DNA of 64,000 nucleotides from Leptospiraceae bacterium (GTDB taxonomy: Bacteria > Spirochaetota > Leptospiria > Leptospirales > Leptospiraceae). The stretch covers positions 1 to 64,000 of the forward strand of contig JACKPB010000006.1 in assembly GCA_024233875.1 (NCBI GenBank), read 5' to 3'. The translations under genes were made by a program, and so were the position numbers. Below, piece by piece: positions 27,201-35,657 of this stretch (positions are counted from its first letter, which is position 1; each line of letters starts with the position of its first letter). The notes beneath the pieces were generated by a model, which saw only the letters and a program-made list of their open reading frames with translations, searched no databases and was not told the origin of the DNA.

Positions 27201-28219
27201 ATGATATAATCCTCCTGGAAAATTCTGGATTCTCTCGGAGATAAGAAAACAAAATCACCAACTTTTATATTTAAAGACTTAAACTCATCATAAGGGATGT
27301 CTACATTCAAAACATTTCCTGAAGTGCTTGTTAGATCTAATTTTACTAAAAATCCGGCAGAATTTATATGCTCAATCCTGGACTCTAATTCCTCATCCGA
27401 ATTCTTACTCTTAGAAATTTTCCAGTCAAAAGGTCGGATGTAAATTTTTGAATTTGAATTTTCAATCTCAGAAAATACTGTCTTCCCGGATTCCACCCTA
27501 ACATGGAAAATATTTACATTTCCCAAAAATTGTATTACGAAAGGATTTATTGGGGAATGAAAGACTTCTGTAGGAGTGCCTATTTGCTGAAGCAAACCTT
27601 TATTCAGAATGGCGACTCTATCCGAAACTTCAAAAGCTTCTTCCTGATCGTGAGTCACCATGACAGTCGTAACGTCTATTTCTTTATGTAAATCTTTTAA
27701 CCATTTCCTGAGTCCCTTCCTGACGTTTGCATCCAATGCTCCAAACGGTTCATCCAGAAGTAAGATCTTAGGATCCGATGCTAGAGCACGGGCTAAGGCA
27801 ATTCTTTGTTTCTGTCCACCGGATAGTTGGGAGGGGTATCTTTTCTCCATTCCGGGAAGGTGGATGAGTTCAAGCAGTTCTCTCACTCTCTTCTGAATCA
27901 AACTCTTATCCTTTTTTTTAATTTTCATTGGAAAGCCTATGTTTTCTTCAACTGTCATATTTTTGAAAAGTGCATAGTGTTGAAAAACAAATCCAATACG
28001 ATTTTCCTTTTGAAATTCCTGAATCACCTGTCCATCGATTAGAATATCCCCCTTGTCTGAGGTTTCCAATCCGGATAAAATTCTGAGTAGTGTAGTCTTT
28101 CCTGATCCTGAGGGTCCTAGAAGCGAGATCAGTTCTCCACTATGAATAGAGAAATTTAAATCGTTTAAGGCCTGATAGTTATCAAATTTCTTGGAAATAT
28201 TCCTAATTTCTATATTCAT
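27197..28219 (-). CDS. cysA: Sulfate ABC transporter ATP-binding protein
   Basis: 340 aa. It has Walker A GPSGSGKT, signature LSGGQKQR, Walker B ILLLDEPFGALD and switch His (VTHDQEEAFE). The C-terminal TOBE-like domain (about residues 240-335) is typical of the CysA/MalK type. It energises CysT-CysW for uptake of sulfate or thiosulfate. It overlaps cysW and cysH by 4 bp each. Confidence 0.95.
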   Translation of the reverse strand: MNIEIRNISKKFDNYQALNDLNFSIHSGELISLLGPSGSGKTTLLRILSGLETSDKGDILIDGQVIQEFQKENRIGFVFQHYALFKNMTVEENIGFPMKIKKKDKSLIQKRVRELLELIHLPGMEKRYPSQLSGGQKQRIALARALASDPKILLLDEPFGALDANVRKGLRKWLKDLHKEIDVTTVMVTHDQEEAFEVSDRVAILNKGLLQQIGTPTEVFHSPINPFVIQFLGNVNIFHVRVESGKTVFSEIENSNSKIYIRPFDWKISKSKNSDEELESRIEHINSAGFLVKLDLTSTSGNVLNVDIPYDEFKSLNIKVGDFVFLSPRESRIFQEDYII

Positions 28220-29037
28220 TTGTAATCTACCTCCATGATAACTTTCTTTTCAAAAATGTATTTCATCAATAGGCTGAATAATGAGAAAACCAGAAGGATC
28301 AGAGATACCGAGAAAGCTCCGATTGTATCGTATTCGGTATATAATTTTTCAATGCGTAGTGGTAGGGTATCCGTCAATCCTGTTATGTGTCCCGAAACCA
28401 TTGAGATGGCTCCGAACTCGCCCATGATTCTGGCATTGCAGAGTACTACACCATAGATCAATCCCCATTTGATTTTAGGGAGGGTTATTTTAAAAAAGAT
28501 TGTAAAGAAACCGGCTCCCAATGTAAAAGCGGCTTCTTCTTCCTCTTCACCCGAAGACTGTAGTACAGGTAGAACTTCCCTGGCTACGAAGGGAAAGCTA
28601 ACAAATGCAGTGGCGAGAAGCATTCCGGGCAAAGCAAATAGAATTTGAATGTTCATATCATTCAGAATGTTTCCGGCGAATCCTTTTCTTCCAAAAATAA
28701 GAAGAAATGTCAAACCGGACACAATCGGTGATACAGAAAAAGGTAAATCGATAAGAGTATTCCAAAAAGATTTTCCAAAAAAATCAAACCTCGCTATGCA
28801 AATGGATAAAATGATACCGGTTATCAAATTGAAAGGAATCGTGAACAAGGCAATGGTAAGATTCAGTTGAATGGCTGAGATAGTATCTGAATTTGTAACT
28901 TTTTGAAAAAAAATTCCAAAGCCTTCCCGGAGAGCATTTAAAAAAATGATCGAAACAGGAATGCAAACCAGAAAAAAAATAATTAGAAAAGAAATTCCTA
29001 TCAGTAAGAAATTAGGAAAAATATTATTTCGATGCAT
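28216..29037 (-). CDS. cysW: Sulfate ABC transporter permease
   Basis: 273 aa with six predicted helices. The EAA-type loop for the ATPase contact is EEEEAAFTLGAGFFTIFFKITLPKI in pattern (about residues 175-200). RIMGEFGAISMVSG in the next loop is characteristic of CysW. It overlaps cysT by 14 bp and cysA by 4 bp. Confidence 0.93.
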   Translation of the reverse strand: MHRNNIFPNFLLIGISFLIIFFLVCIPVSIIFLNALREGFGIFFQKVTNSDTISAIQLNLTIALFTIPFNLITGIILSICIARFDFFGKSFWNTLIDLPFSVSPIVSGLTFLLIFGRKGFAGNILNDMNIQILFALPGMLLATAFVSFPFVAREVLPVLQSSGEEEEEAAFTLGAGFFTIFFKITLPKIKWGLIYGVVLCNARIMGEFGAISMVSGHITGLTDTLPLRIEKLYTEYDTIGAFSVSLILLVFSLFSLLMKYIFEKKVIMEVDYK

Positions 29038-29851
29038 ATCCCCTAAGTCTCCTTTCTAATAAATGAATTGATAATAAGATAATAAAGGAAATGATCAACA
29101 TGGAAACACCCAAGATAGATGCTCCGGTATAATCCAGTTCTTCTACTCGAATAGAAATAAGAAGAGGGAGAATCTCTGTTTTCCCGGAAAGATTTCCTGC
29201 CACAAAAATGACACTTCCATACTCTCCAATTCCTCTGGCAAAGCTCATAGCAAACCCGACAAGAAGAGAAGGTAGCATTTCCGGAAAAATTAGAAATCGA
29301 AATATTTGAAAATCATTTGCTCCCAAACATTTAGCGGCCAGTTCCTGTTCTTTATCTAATTCCTTAAGAACAGATTGAGTTGTTCTGACAGAAAATGGAA
29401 AGCTAACAAACATCAGAACAAGGACGATTGCAAAAGGTGTATGTAAGAGGGAAATATGAAAGTTTTCTTTTAAAACATACCCCGGAAAATTTTTAGAAGA
29501 GAGCAATTCGACAAAACTCAAACCGGCTATAGAAGTGGGAAGAGCCAGAGGTAGATCAATCATAGCATCCAAAATCTTTTTTCCGGGAAATTCGTATCTC
29601 ACCAGTGTCCAGGAAAGGATGGTACCCAGAAAAAGATTAAGAATAGAAGCTATAAATGCAGATTGGAAACTTATTCGAAACGAAGACAGAACACGTTTGT
29701 TGATTAGAACTTCCGCAAACTTATCCAAACCTTCTCCGAAACTCCGAATAAAGATCGAAGAGAGAGGAAAGACAATGATCAGGGTCAATATCCCTATAGA
29801 GTACAGAATAAATGCAGTTTGGATACGTCCGGGAAAATAAACACTTTTCAT
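29024..29851 (-). CDS. cysT: Sulfate ABC transporter permease
   Basis: 275 aa with six predicted helices. LPLALPTSIAGLSF, the EAA loop (QELAAKCLGANDFQIFRFLIFPE in pattern) and FARGIGEYGSVIFVAGN identify CysT/CysU. It pairs with CysW. It overlaps the binding-protein gene by 4 bp and cysW by 14 bp. Confidence 0.93.
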   Translation of the reverse strand: MKSVYFPGRIQTAFILYSIGILTLIIVFPLSSIFIRSFGEGLDKFAEVLINKRVLSSFRISFQSAFIASILNLFLGTILSWTLVRYEFPGKKILDAMIDLPLALPTSIAGLSFVELLSSKNFPGYVLKENFHISLLHTPFAIVLVLMFVSFPFSVRTTQSVLKELDKEQELAAKCLGANDFQIFRFLIFPEMLPSLLVGFAMSFARGIGEYGSVIFVAGNLSGKTEILPLLISIRVEELDYTGASILGVSMLIISFIILLSIHLLERRLRGYASK

Positions 29852-30822
29852 TGCAAAACCCTATTCATAATACCTGACGCCGAAAAAATTTCTTTTTGAA
29901 TTGTATTCCAGGAACCCAGCGATGCTTCGATATCAAAAGTATGAATTTTTGGGAAAATGTCTGCTTTTCTTAACATAATAGATTCATGATGAGTTCGAAA
30001 TCCGGATTCGGTTATGATTTCAGCTGCTTCCGGTGAAAAAACAAACTGTATATAGTTTTCTATAAAATTAGTTTTTGTCTCTCCGGGTTGATTTATTAAA
30101 GTTTTGGATAAAACTATTTCCCCATAAATGGATGACTCGGGATAGACAGGTTGATAGGATAGATTTTCCTGATCACGAAAAAGAAAGTATTCGCTTTCCC
30201 AGGTTATGAGAATATCTCCGAGTCCATTTTTTCGAAAGCTTGTTAGAGCATTTCGGGAAGTTGTATCACCTGTTGGAACTCGTTTATAAAACTCTTTTAA
30301 TTTTTTTATGGCTAAGGATCTATCGTTTCCATGTTTTTCGAGGAGAGTGGAATACAAATTTAGAAAAATCATCTTTCCGGTTCCTGAAGTTTTAGGATCG
30401 GGAAGAATTGGTATGATTGGTTTATCAAATAGATCATTCCAGGTTTGAATACCATAGGGATTTCCATTTCTGGTTACTATGATAAGCACGGAATAAAATG
30501 GACTTGAGTGATGAGGATAAATCTCCCTCCAATTTTTTGGGATAATATTTTCATCTGCAATCCTTTCCATATCGGATGGAATGGACAATGAGATTATGTC
30601 CGGAGAGAGTCCTGAGAGGATCAGTCCGGTCTGCCTGGAGCTTCCCCCATGAGATTGATGGATATGATAGCTTTTGTCTTCCTTATCCAAAAACTTTTGA
30701 TTCAGTTTCCTGAACACTTCGCGGCTGGTATCAAAAGAAACATGGAGGAATTCTTTCTCTGATCGAATCTTCTGGCAGCTGGTCCCCATTGCAAAGACTA
30801 GAAAAAAAAGAAAAATTTTCAT
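29848..30822 (-). CDS. Sulfate/thiosulfate-binding lipoprotein
   Basis: 324 aa from the start chosen at 30822, where GGAG lies about 8 bases upstream; the frame stays open further upstream (to 30861) but without a ribosome-binding site. The signal peptide ends in a lipobox (GTSC), so it is membrane-anchored, unlike the soluble Sbp/CysP of enterobacteria. Sbp-family blocks include HVSFDTSREVFRKLN, HQSHGGSSRQTG, LPDPKTSGTGKMIFLNLYS and GLGDILITWESE. It captures sulfate or thiosulfate for CysTWA and is the first gene of the nine-gene sulfate operon (30822 down to 23025). No SAM-type riboswitch or clear promoter is visible in the 5' region. Confidence 0.9.
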   Translation of the reverse strand: MKIFLFFLVFAMGTSCQKIRSEKEFLHVSFDTSREVFRKLNQKFLDKEDKSYHIHQSHGGSSRQTGLILSGLSPDIISLSIPSDMERIADENIIPKNWREIYPHHSSPFYSVLIIVTRNGNPYGIQTWNDLFDKPIIPILPDPKTSGTGKMIFLNLYSTLLEKHGNDRSLAIKKLKEFYKRVPTGDTTSRNALTSFRKNGLGDILITWESEYFLFRDQENLSYQPVYPESSIYGEIVLSKTLINQPGETKTNFIENYIQFVFSPEAAEIITESGFRTHHESIMLRKADIFPKIHTFDIEASLGSWNTIQKEIFSASGIMNRVLQ

Positions 30823-30861
30823 CTCACGATCTCCATAAACCATCTTGTGCCATGGGTTCAA

Positions 30862-31183
30862 TATGTAAATCTAAAAATCCAATATAACAGAAAAAAATCT
30901 ACCAATAGGAGATAATATTCAATATTTCAATCTCGATGGATCGAAAACCTTTCATGAACTCTATAAACTTTTTGAAGATTTGCTGAAGAATACTATTGAA
31001 TCAGCAATAAAATGGCTACATTTCTAAACAGAAAAACACAAAAATTTCTGAAATCTCTTGAATCCGATAGGAGAGAATGGAGAAGGAATTGGGATGGGAA
31101 GGGAGCCCTTAGATCCTGTGGAGATCTTGAGAAATCGGGGAGAGGGGGAATGCTAAAGAAATTTGTCGGGGTGGATCGTTTCG
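30862..31183. other. Upstream region of the sulfate operon
   Basis: 322 bp between the sulfate operon and a convergently placed downstream gene end. A weak promoter-like TTGAAA near the middle is the only signal noted. A 60-codon + frame at 31012-31194 has no ribosome-binding site, overlaps the neighbouring gene's end and is not called. Confidence 0.4.
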
Positions 31184-32299
31184 TTAGAGAATGATTACAG
31201 TAATGCCCAGTTTTGATAGATTTTCAAAAAAATCTTCAGGATTGGAATTCTTACCTATATAGCTAAGTCCGGGTTGGTTGATTTCATCATTCAACATTTC
31301 GAGGGCAATGCTAAATGATGAAGCGGCGGGTAAGAAATATGAATTATTGTGATACAAAGAAATACTCCTCCTTTGCGCCTTACCGTCTACCTTTCCTCTT
31401 AAATCCAAATGTAGATAGGTGCCATAAAATGAATGAGAAATGAATTTATGGACCATGAACAGGATATTCGCAAATAAAGATTTGATAACAGAGTAATTGT
31501 TTTTTAATATAAATCCTGCCGGTTTAATGAGTATGTGTTCAAATAATTTTCGAAATCCATTGAAGTAAAAACCCAATTCACCTATTTGAGGATACTCATC
31601 TGAAATATTTTTTAGTTCGGGAAAGTAAAGATTCATACAGGAAATCTCTTTCTCATAGTAAGGAAATTGGTACTGCACTTCTCGATCTTCAGGAGATACC
31701 CAATTCCGATTTTTATATATTTTTTGTTTCGTTTGTAGAAAAAGATCCAGGTAACTTTCCAGGCTTTCTTCGCTAAAATCAGTCTCTTTCCAATTTAGTC
31801 TCACAAGGGAGTAGAAATTAGCAATTTCTAATTCTGAAAAATCATTTACCAGGTATCTGAGCATAAGTGTGGGGAGTCCGGGGAAGTAACTACCACTTCT
31901 TCGGTATTCTATTCCCATTTCCTTGATCTGCTGATCAAAAGACTCCAAAGATTTATTTTTTAGGGGTGAATTGACCAAATCTAATATGCTAATTCCTGAT
32001 TCGATCACTGCTTCTTTTATTGAAAAAAAGGTTTCCGGTAATGTCGCATTGATTATGAGATCTTTTCCTTGAAAAGCATCAATCAGACCTTTCCTATCAA
32101 GGCAATCCAATTCTAATGGAATGAGACGTTCATTTGAAATTTGTCCGCTGAGTTTCTGAATTAAATTTTGAGCTTTTTTAAAATTCCTTCCAGTAATATA
32201 AATAGTACAATCTGTATTTAAGAAAAATAATTTAGTAATTGCACTACCGAGATTACCATAACCACCGAGGATAATAACTTTTTTCAATAAAGATACCAT
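31184..32299 (-). CDS. Saccharopine dehydrogenase-like NAD(P)-binding protein
   Basis: 371 aa. The Rossmann motif GGYGNLGSA is near residue 12, followed by TGRNFKKAQ and INATLPE, the typical start of the saccharopine dehydrogenase NADP-binding domain. The C-terminal part (about residues 150-371) is divergent and does not show lysine-pathway residues. Relatives include carboxynorspermidine-type and lipid-associated oxidoreductases, so the substrate is open. No strong ribosome-binding site precedes the ATG; an in-frame TTG four codons in is possible. The gene stands alone. Confidence 0.75.
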   Translation of the reverse strand: MVSLLKKVIILGGYGNLGSAITKLFFLNTDCTIYITGRNFKKAQNLIQKLSGQISNERLIPLELDCLDRKGLIDAFQGKDLIINATLPETFFSIKEAVIESGISILDLVNSPLKNKSLESFDQQIKEMGIEYRRSGSYFPGLPTLMLRYLVNDFSELEIANFYSLVRLNWKETDFSEESLESYLDLFLQTKQKIYKNRNWVSPEDREVQYQFPYYEKEISCMNLYFPELKNISDEYPQIGELGFYFNGFRKLFEHILIKPAGFILKNNYSVIKSLFANILFMVHKFISHSFYGTYLHLDLRGKVDGKAQRRSISLYHNNSYFLPAASSFSIALEMLNDEINQPGLSYIGKNSNPEDFFENLSKLGITVIIL

Positions 32300-32376
32300 G
32301 TTTTGTAGAATCTCACTTTACCCGGTGAAGGGATCATTCCAATTGATATCCTGAAAACTAACCATAAAGAATATTA

Positions 32377-33417
32377 TCAAATCCTTAAATACTTCAGACT
32401 CATTAAAAATTTTTCAATTTCAAATATATCCAATTCATACTGTCTGATTTTAAAGCTGATTTCTCTGTGAACAGATTTGAATATAATAGTTTTGTTTTTG
32501 AGTTTTGAAAACCCCCATTCTCTAGTTTTTTTGGCTTTACGCAATTGATTTCTGATGGCTTTGAGTTGGTTTTTGAATTCGATTTTCACATTTAAAAGTT
32601 GTGAGACACTAATGTCATCAGAAAAATCTCCAACATGAATATTTGATAATGCTAATAAAGTTTCGAGTTTTTCCAGATCGTTGTTCTCATAGGCAACCTG
32701 AACTTCATTCCATAAATCCTTAATGAACTCATTTTGCTCTTTTTGAAAATCAGGGTGAAGCTTACGGGCCAATTCTCTAAAAATTTGTTTCACCCGTACA
32801 TTGGGTTCAATTTTCTCAGGTTCTTCCTCGTTCATTTGGTAGGAATGGTTCTTTTTTTCTGATTTAAAAAATTCTTCTTTGAATCGACTGAAGAGATATT
32901 CATACATTCCTTCCCGTTTGCTTTCTTTTTCTATGTCCGGATTGATTTTTAGAAAAAATTCAAACATTTCTTTCAAATCTTCTTCCTGAAACTCTGAATC
33001 ACTCTCATCATCTTGGTAGGAAGAGGAGTGTCTGTATTCTTCTTCGGGAGGCGGGTACTTCTCCGGATGATTTCTTCTATCCATTACAATTTGATAAGCT
33101 TTGTGGACGTTGATTCGTTTCTTGTTTTTCAAATATTCGATTTCATAAAGAATGGAATGCAAATCTCTTGATTTCTCTTCCATGAATCGAAGCTCAGAAA
33201 GTTGCTCCCGGAAAGAGGAAAAGTACCATTTCTCAAAATCCGGGACATCCTTAGAATGGTAATCATTCCAATCAGACTTAGCTTTTTCGAGTTCTCTAAT
33301 CGTTCTTTTACAATTTGAGATGTATTTTTTGCGAATCTTCTTTTGATCAATAGGAATCAATTGCTTGAAATCTGCATTGATTTCTTCGGTTTGCCTGACT
33401 GAATACCTCTTTTTCAT
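32377..33417 (-). CDS. Protein with an internal J-domain-like segment
   Basis: 346 aa, highly charged, rich in Glu and Lys with coiled-coil-like stretches. Residues about 208-250 contain ELARKLHPDF, with HPD at 221-223, followed by a helix ending VQVAYENNDLEKLETLL. This is the core of a J domain, although helix I is not obvious. A J domain would stimulate DnaK ATPase. The rest is not recognised. It may be a DnaK adaptor for a special client; a degenerate J domain is also possible. Confidence 0.6.
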   Translation of the reverse strand: MKKRYSVRQTEEINADFKQLIPIDQKKIRKKYISNCKRTIRELEKAKSDWNDYHSKDVPDFEKWYFSSFREQLSELRFMEEKSRDLHSILYEIEYLKNKKRINVHKAYQIVMDRRNHPEKYPPPEEEYRHSSSYQDDESDSEFQEEDLKEMFEFFLKINPDIEKESKREGMYEYLFSRFKEEFFKSEKKNHSYQMNEEEPEKIEPNVRVKQIFRELARKLHPDFQKEQNEFIKDLWNEVQVAYENNDLEKLETLLALSNIHVGDFSDDISVSQLLNVKIEFKNQLKAIRNQLRKAKKTREWGFSKLKNKTIIFKSVHREISFKIRQYELDIFEIEKFLMSLKYLRI

Positions 33418-33797
33418 ATTATGTCTACTAAATTACCAATACTAAACTTAGTTTTGAATGTCTAGAATTATCTAAAAAAAACTCAGGATTCATTTCGTGC
33501 TCAAATACGATATTTTATGTTAAAAATAATTAGAAATTCCAAAAAAAACCTTGTTTGTTTATTACAATACTGAGAACAGAATTTCTTCTAAAATAATTCA
33601 ACATTCATTTGAAATTTTTAGATTGTATAGAGAACTAAAAAATAAATCTTGATATTTTGGCGTATAAATCCTAAAATAAACAAATGTGATAAAAAATGCT
33701 CTATTGAAGACGAAATTATCATTAAAACTTTAATTTGTAAGCTTCTGACTTGCAAAGCAAAGGAGTTTGATAGGTTCAAAGGATATGGGAAGTACAA
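33418..33797. other. AT-rich spacer without a recognised gene
   Basis: 380 bp between divergent genes, strongly AT-rich. Two short opposite frames (33618-33863 minus and 33649-33873 plus) overlap each other and have no features, so neither is called. No dispersed repeat of the three families is present. Confidence 0.4.
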
Positions 33798-34415
33798 ATG
33801 GTGCAATTTATGGGTGAAACTGAATCCTTCTCCTTTCCGAAAGGAAGTGAGAAAAGTTTTCATTTTCTTCTAAAAAAATTAGAGAATGAGGACTTTTCAA
33901 AAGTAGATGAGAAAGCTATGAATTTGGCTTTTCAATCTCTCTCAAAAATTTCTACAATTTTGGAATACAATAGATTTCAAAATTTATGGGATTATAAGCT
34001 CAAGCTTTTAGAAAAAAAAGTGGGGGTAGACTTTTTTAAGCGTTTTGTCTTACCCTTTCTCCCTGAGTCCGATATGAATACATATCAGAGATTGGGAGAG
34101 GATAGGCTCATGCTAGCACTGTCAGACTTCTTAGACCGAAAGACCGATGAGGTCGATAGATTGAGGGAAATCATTTTAAAAATCAAGCAATCGGAATACC
34201 CTAAGCAAACCTATCATTTCCTGAGTGTAATAACAGTTTCCAACCTTAAAAAAATATCCTCCCTTCTCGGTCTTTCAGATCAACTAAAAAGAATTCTATC
34301 AGAGAAATCTTTCCCTAGAAATATCCAAGATTTTCAACAAAATTCAGAACTAAAAGATATGATTGAGAGTATTCCATCTGAGTTTCCTAAACTAGTTCCG
34401 CTCGAAGATACTTAA
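33798..34415 (+). CDS. Unknown cytoplasmic protein
   Basis: 205 aa with no signal peptide or membrane segment, mainly helical, rich in Lys, Leu and Ser. No family motif is recognised. The ATG at 33798 is preceded by a GGGAAG about 9 bases upstream; a second ATG four codons in is an alternative. It is divergent from the J-domain-like gene and stands alone. Composition is like its neighbours, so recent transfer is not indicated. Confidence 0.55.
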   Translation: MVQFMGETESFSFPKGSEKSFHFLLKKLENEDFSKVDEKAMNLAFQSLSKISTILEYNRFQNLWDYKLKLLEKKVGVDFFKRFVLPFLPESDMNTYQRLGEDRLMLALSDFLDRKTDEVDRLREIILKIKQSEYPKQTYHFLSVITVSNLKKISSLLGLSDQLKRILSEKSFPRNIQDFQQNSELKDMIESIPSEFPKLVPLEDT

Positions 34416-34703
34416 TCCCATTCAATTCTAATTCAGATTGGGAGTGTTGTATTCCGAATCGGGATATCTTCGGCGATTTTTCAAGCTAAATGATTCCAAT
34501 TTCAAAATGAATTCTCTTTTCAAGTTTACAAATTTGGAATTCTAGGAAACCTGTTTCCTGAGAATTATTTCAATACAAAAGAGGAGAATGGAGTAGTTTT
34601 AAATGAAAGGAATCAAAGTCCATTCCTCAAGGTTCATTTTTACGATACATCAAAATTTCTTAAAATGAAGTTTGTAGTATCTATGCAGATCCGGTAATCT
34701 TAA

Positions 34704-35657
34704 ATGAAATACTCCCTCTTTTTCCTCTTCTTATTTTTTCAATATTGTAGTCCGGTATTTGAAGAATTAAAGATTGGAACCAATAAATGGCAGGGATATG
34801 AGCCCTTATATTTGTCCAGACATCGGGGGCAATTTGAAAACAAACCTATTCACTTAGTTGAATTTGATTCTTCTTCACAGGTTCTAAGATTTCTAAGAAA
34901 TAAGAAATTGAATTCTGCGGGGCTTACATTAGATGAAGCAATATTTCTCAAGGACCAGGGGATCAATATAAAAATCATAATGATCATGGACATTTCCAAT
35001 GGAGCAGATATTCTTATAGCGAGAAAAGGCATTTCTTCAGTGCTGGATTTGAAAGGCAAAAGGGTAGGAGTTGAGAACACTGCTATGGGAGCCTACTATC
35101 TGGCCAGAATCTTAAACAAATATGATTTGTCAGTTAAGGACTTGGAAGTTATCCATTTGGAAGTTCAGGATCATTTAAAATCATTTGAATCCAATAAGGT
35201 AGATGCCCTGGTTAGTTTTTCATCTTTTGAATCACAATTTCATCGAATGGGGGGAAATGTAATCTTTGATAGTTCAATGATTCCGGGCGAGATAACAGAT
35301 GTTTTGATTGTTGATCAAGAGTATTTGAAACAGAATCGTCCGATAGTTAAATCCCTACTAAGGATATGGTTCAAAACGATAGAAAGTAAAAATTTTACAT
35401 CGGATGAGTCTATTCAATATATGGCAAAGAGAGATGGGATTTCTCTTGAAGACTTTAGATCTGTATCACATAAGTTGATCATACCCAATTTGAAGGAGAA
35501 TTTTGGATTATTGACCGGAGATGAAACCGGATTCAGAAAGGCCTTCGATGGACTGGTTTCACATATGTTGAATAGTAATCTAATTACTAAACCTCTAAAA
35601 TACGATGATATGATCGATAACAGGATTATCCAAGAGTTATATTATGAAGTTAAATAA
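34704..35657 (+). CDS. Periplasmic solute-binding lipoprotein (SsuA/NMT1-like)
   Basis: 317 aa. A short signal peptide ends in the lipobox FQYC, so C15 is the likely lipid anchor. The mature part has the type II binding-protein fold of the SsuA/ThiY/NrtA group (LKIGTNKWQGYEPLYL, GKRVGVENTAMGAYYLA, VDALVSFSSFE). Such proteins bind sulfonates, pyrimidines or similar organics. There is no permease or ATPase gene nearby. Its 3' end overlaps the GGDEF-EAL gene by 14 bp, so the likely job is ligand sensing for that protein, as known for NspS with MbaA in Vibrio cholerae. Confidence 0.85.
   Translation: MKYSLFFLFLFFQYCSPVFEELKIGTNKWQGYEPLYLSRHRGQFENKPIHLVEFDSSSQVLRFLRNKKLNSAGLTLDEAIFLKDQGINIKIIMIMDISNGADILIARKGISSVLDLKGKRVGVENTAMGAYYLARILNKYDLSVKDLEVIHLEVQDHLKSFESNKVDALVSFSSFESQFHRMGGNVIFDSSMIPGEITDVLIVDQEYLKQNRPIVKSLLRIWFKTIESKNFTSDESIQYMAKRDGISLEDFRSVSHKLIIPNLKENFGLLTGDETGFRKAFDGLVSHMLNSNLITKPLKYDDMIDNRIIQELYYEVK

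Noticed and set aside
30835..30862. TGGCAC on the minus strand before the sulfate operon as a sigma-54 promoter
   Set aside because: The bases 10 positions after GG are TT instead of GC, so the -12 element is missing.
31012..31194. 60-codon + frame upstream of the sulfate operon
   Set aside because: No ribosome-binding site, overlaps the end of the convergent gene, no family likeness.
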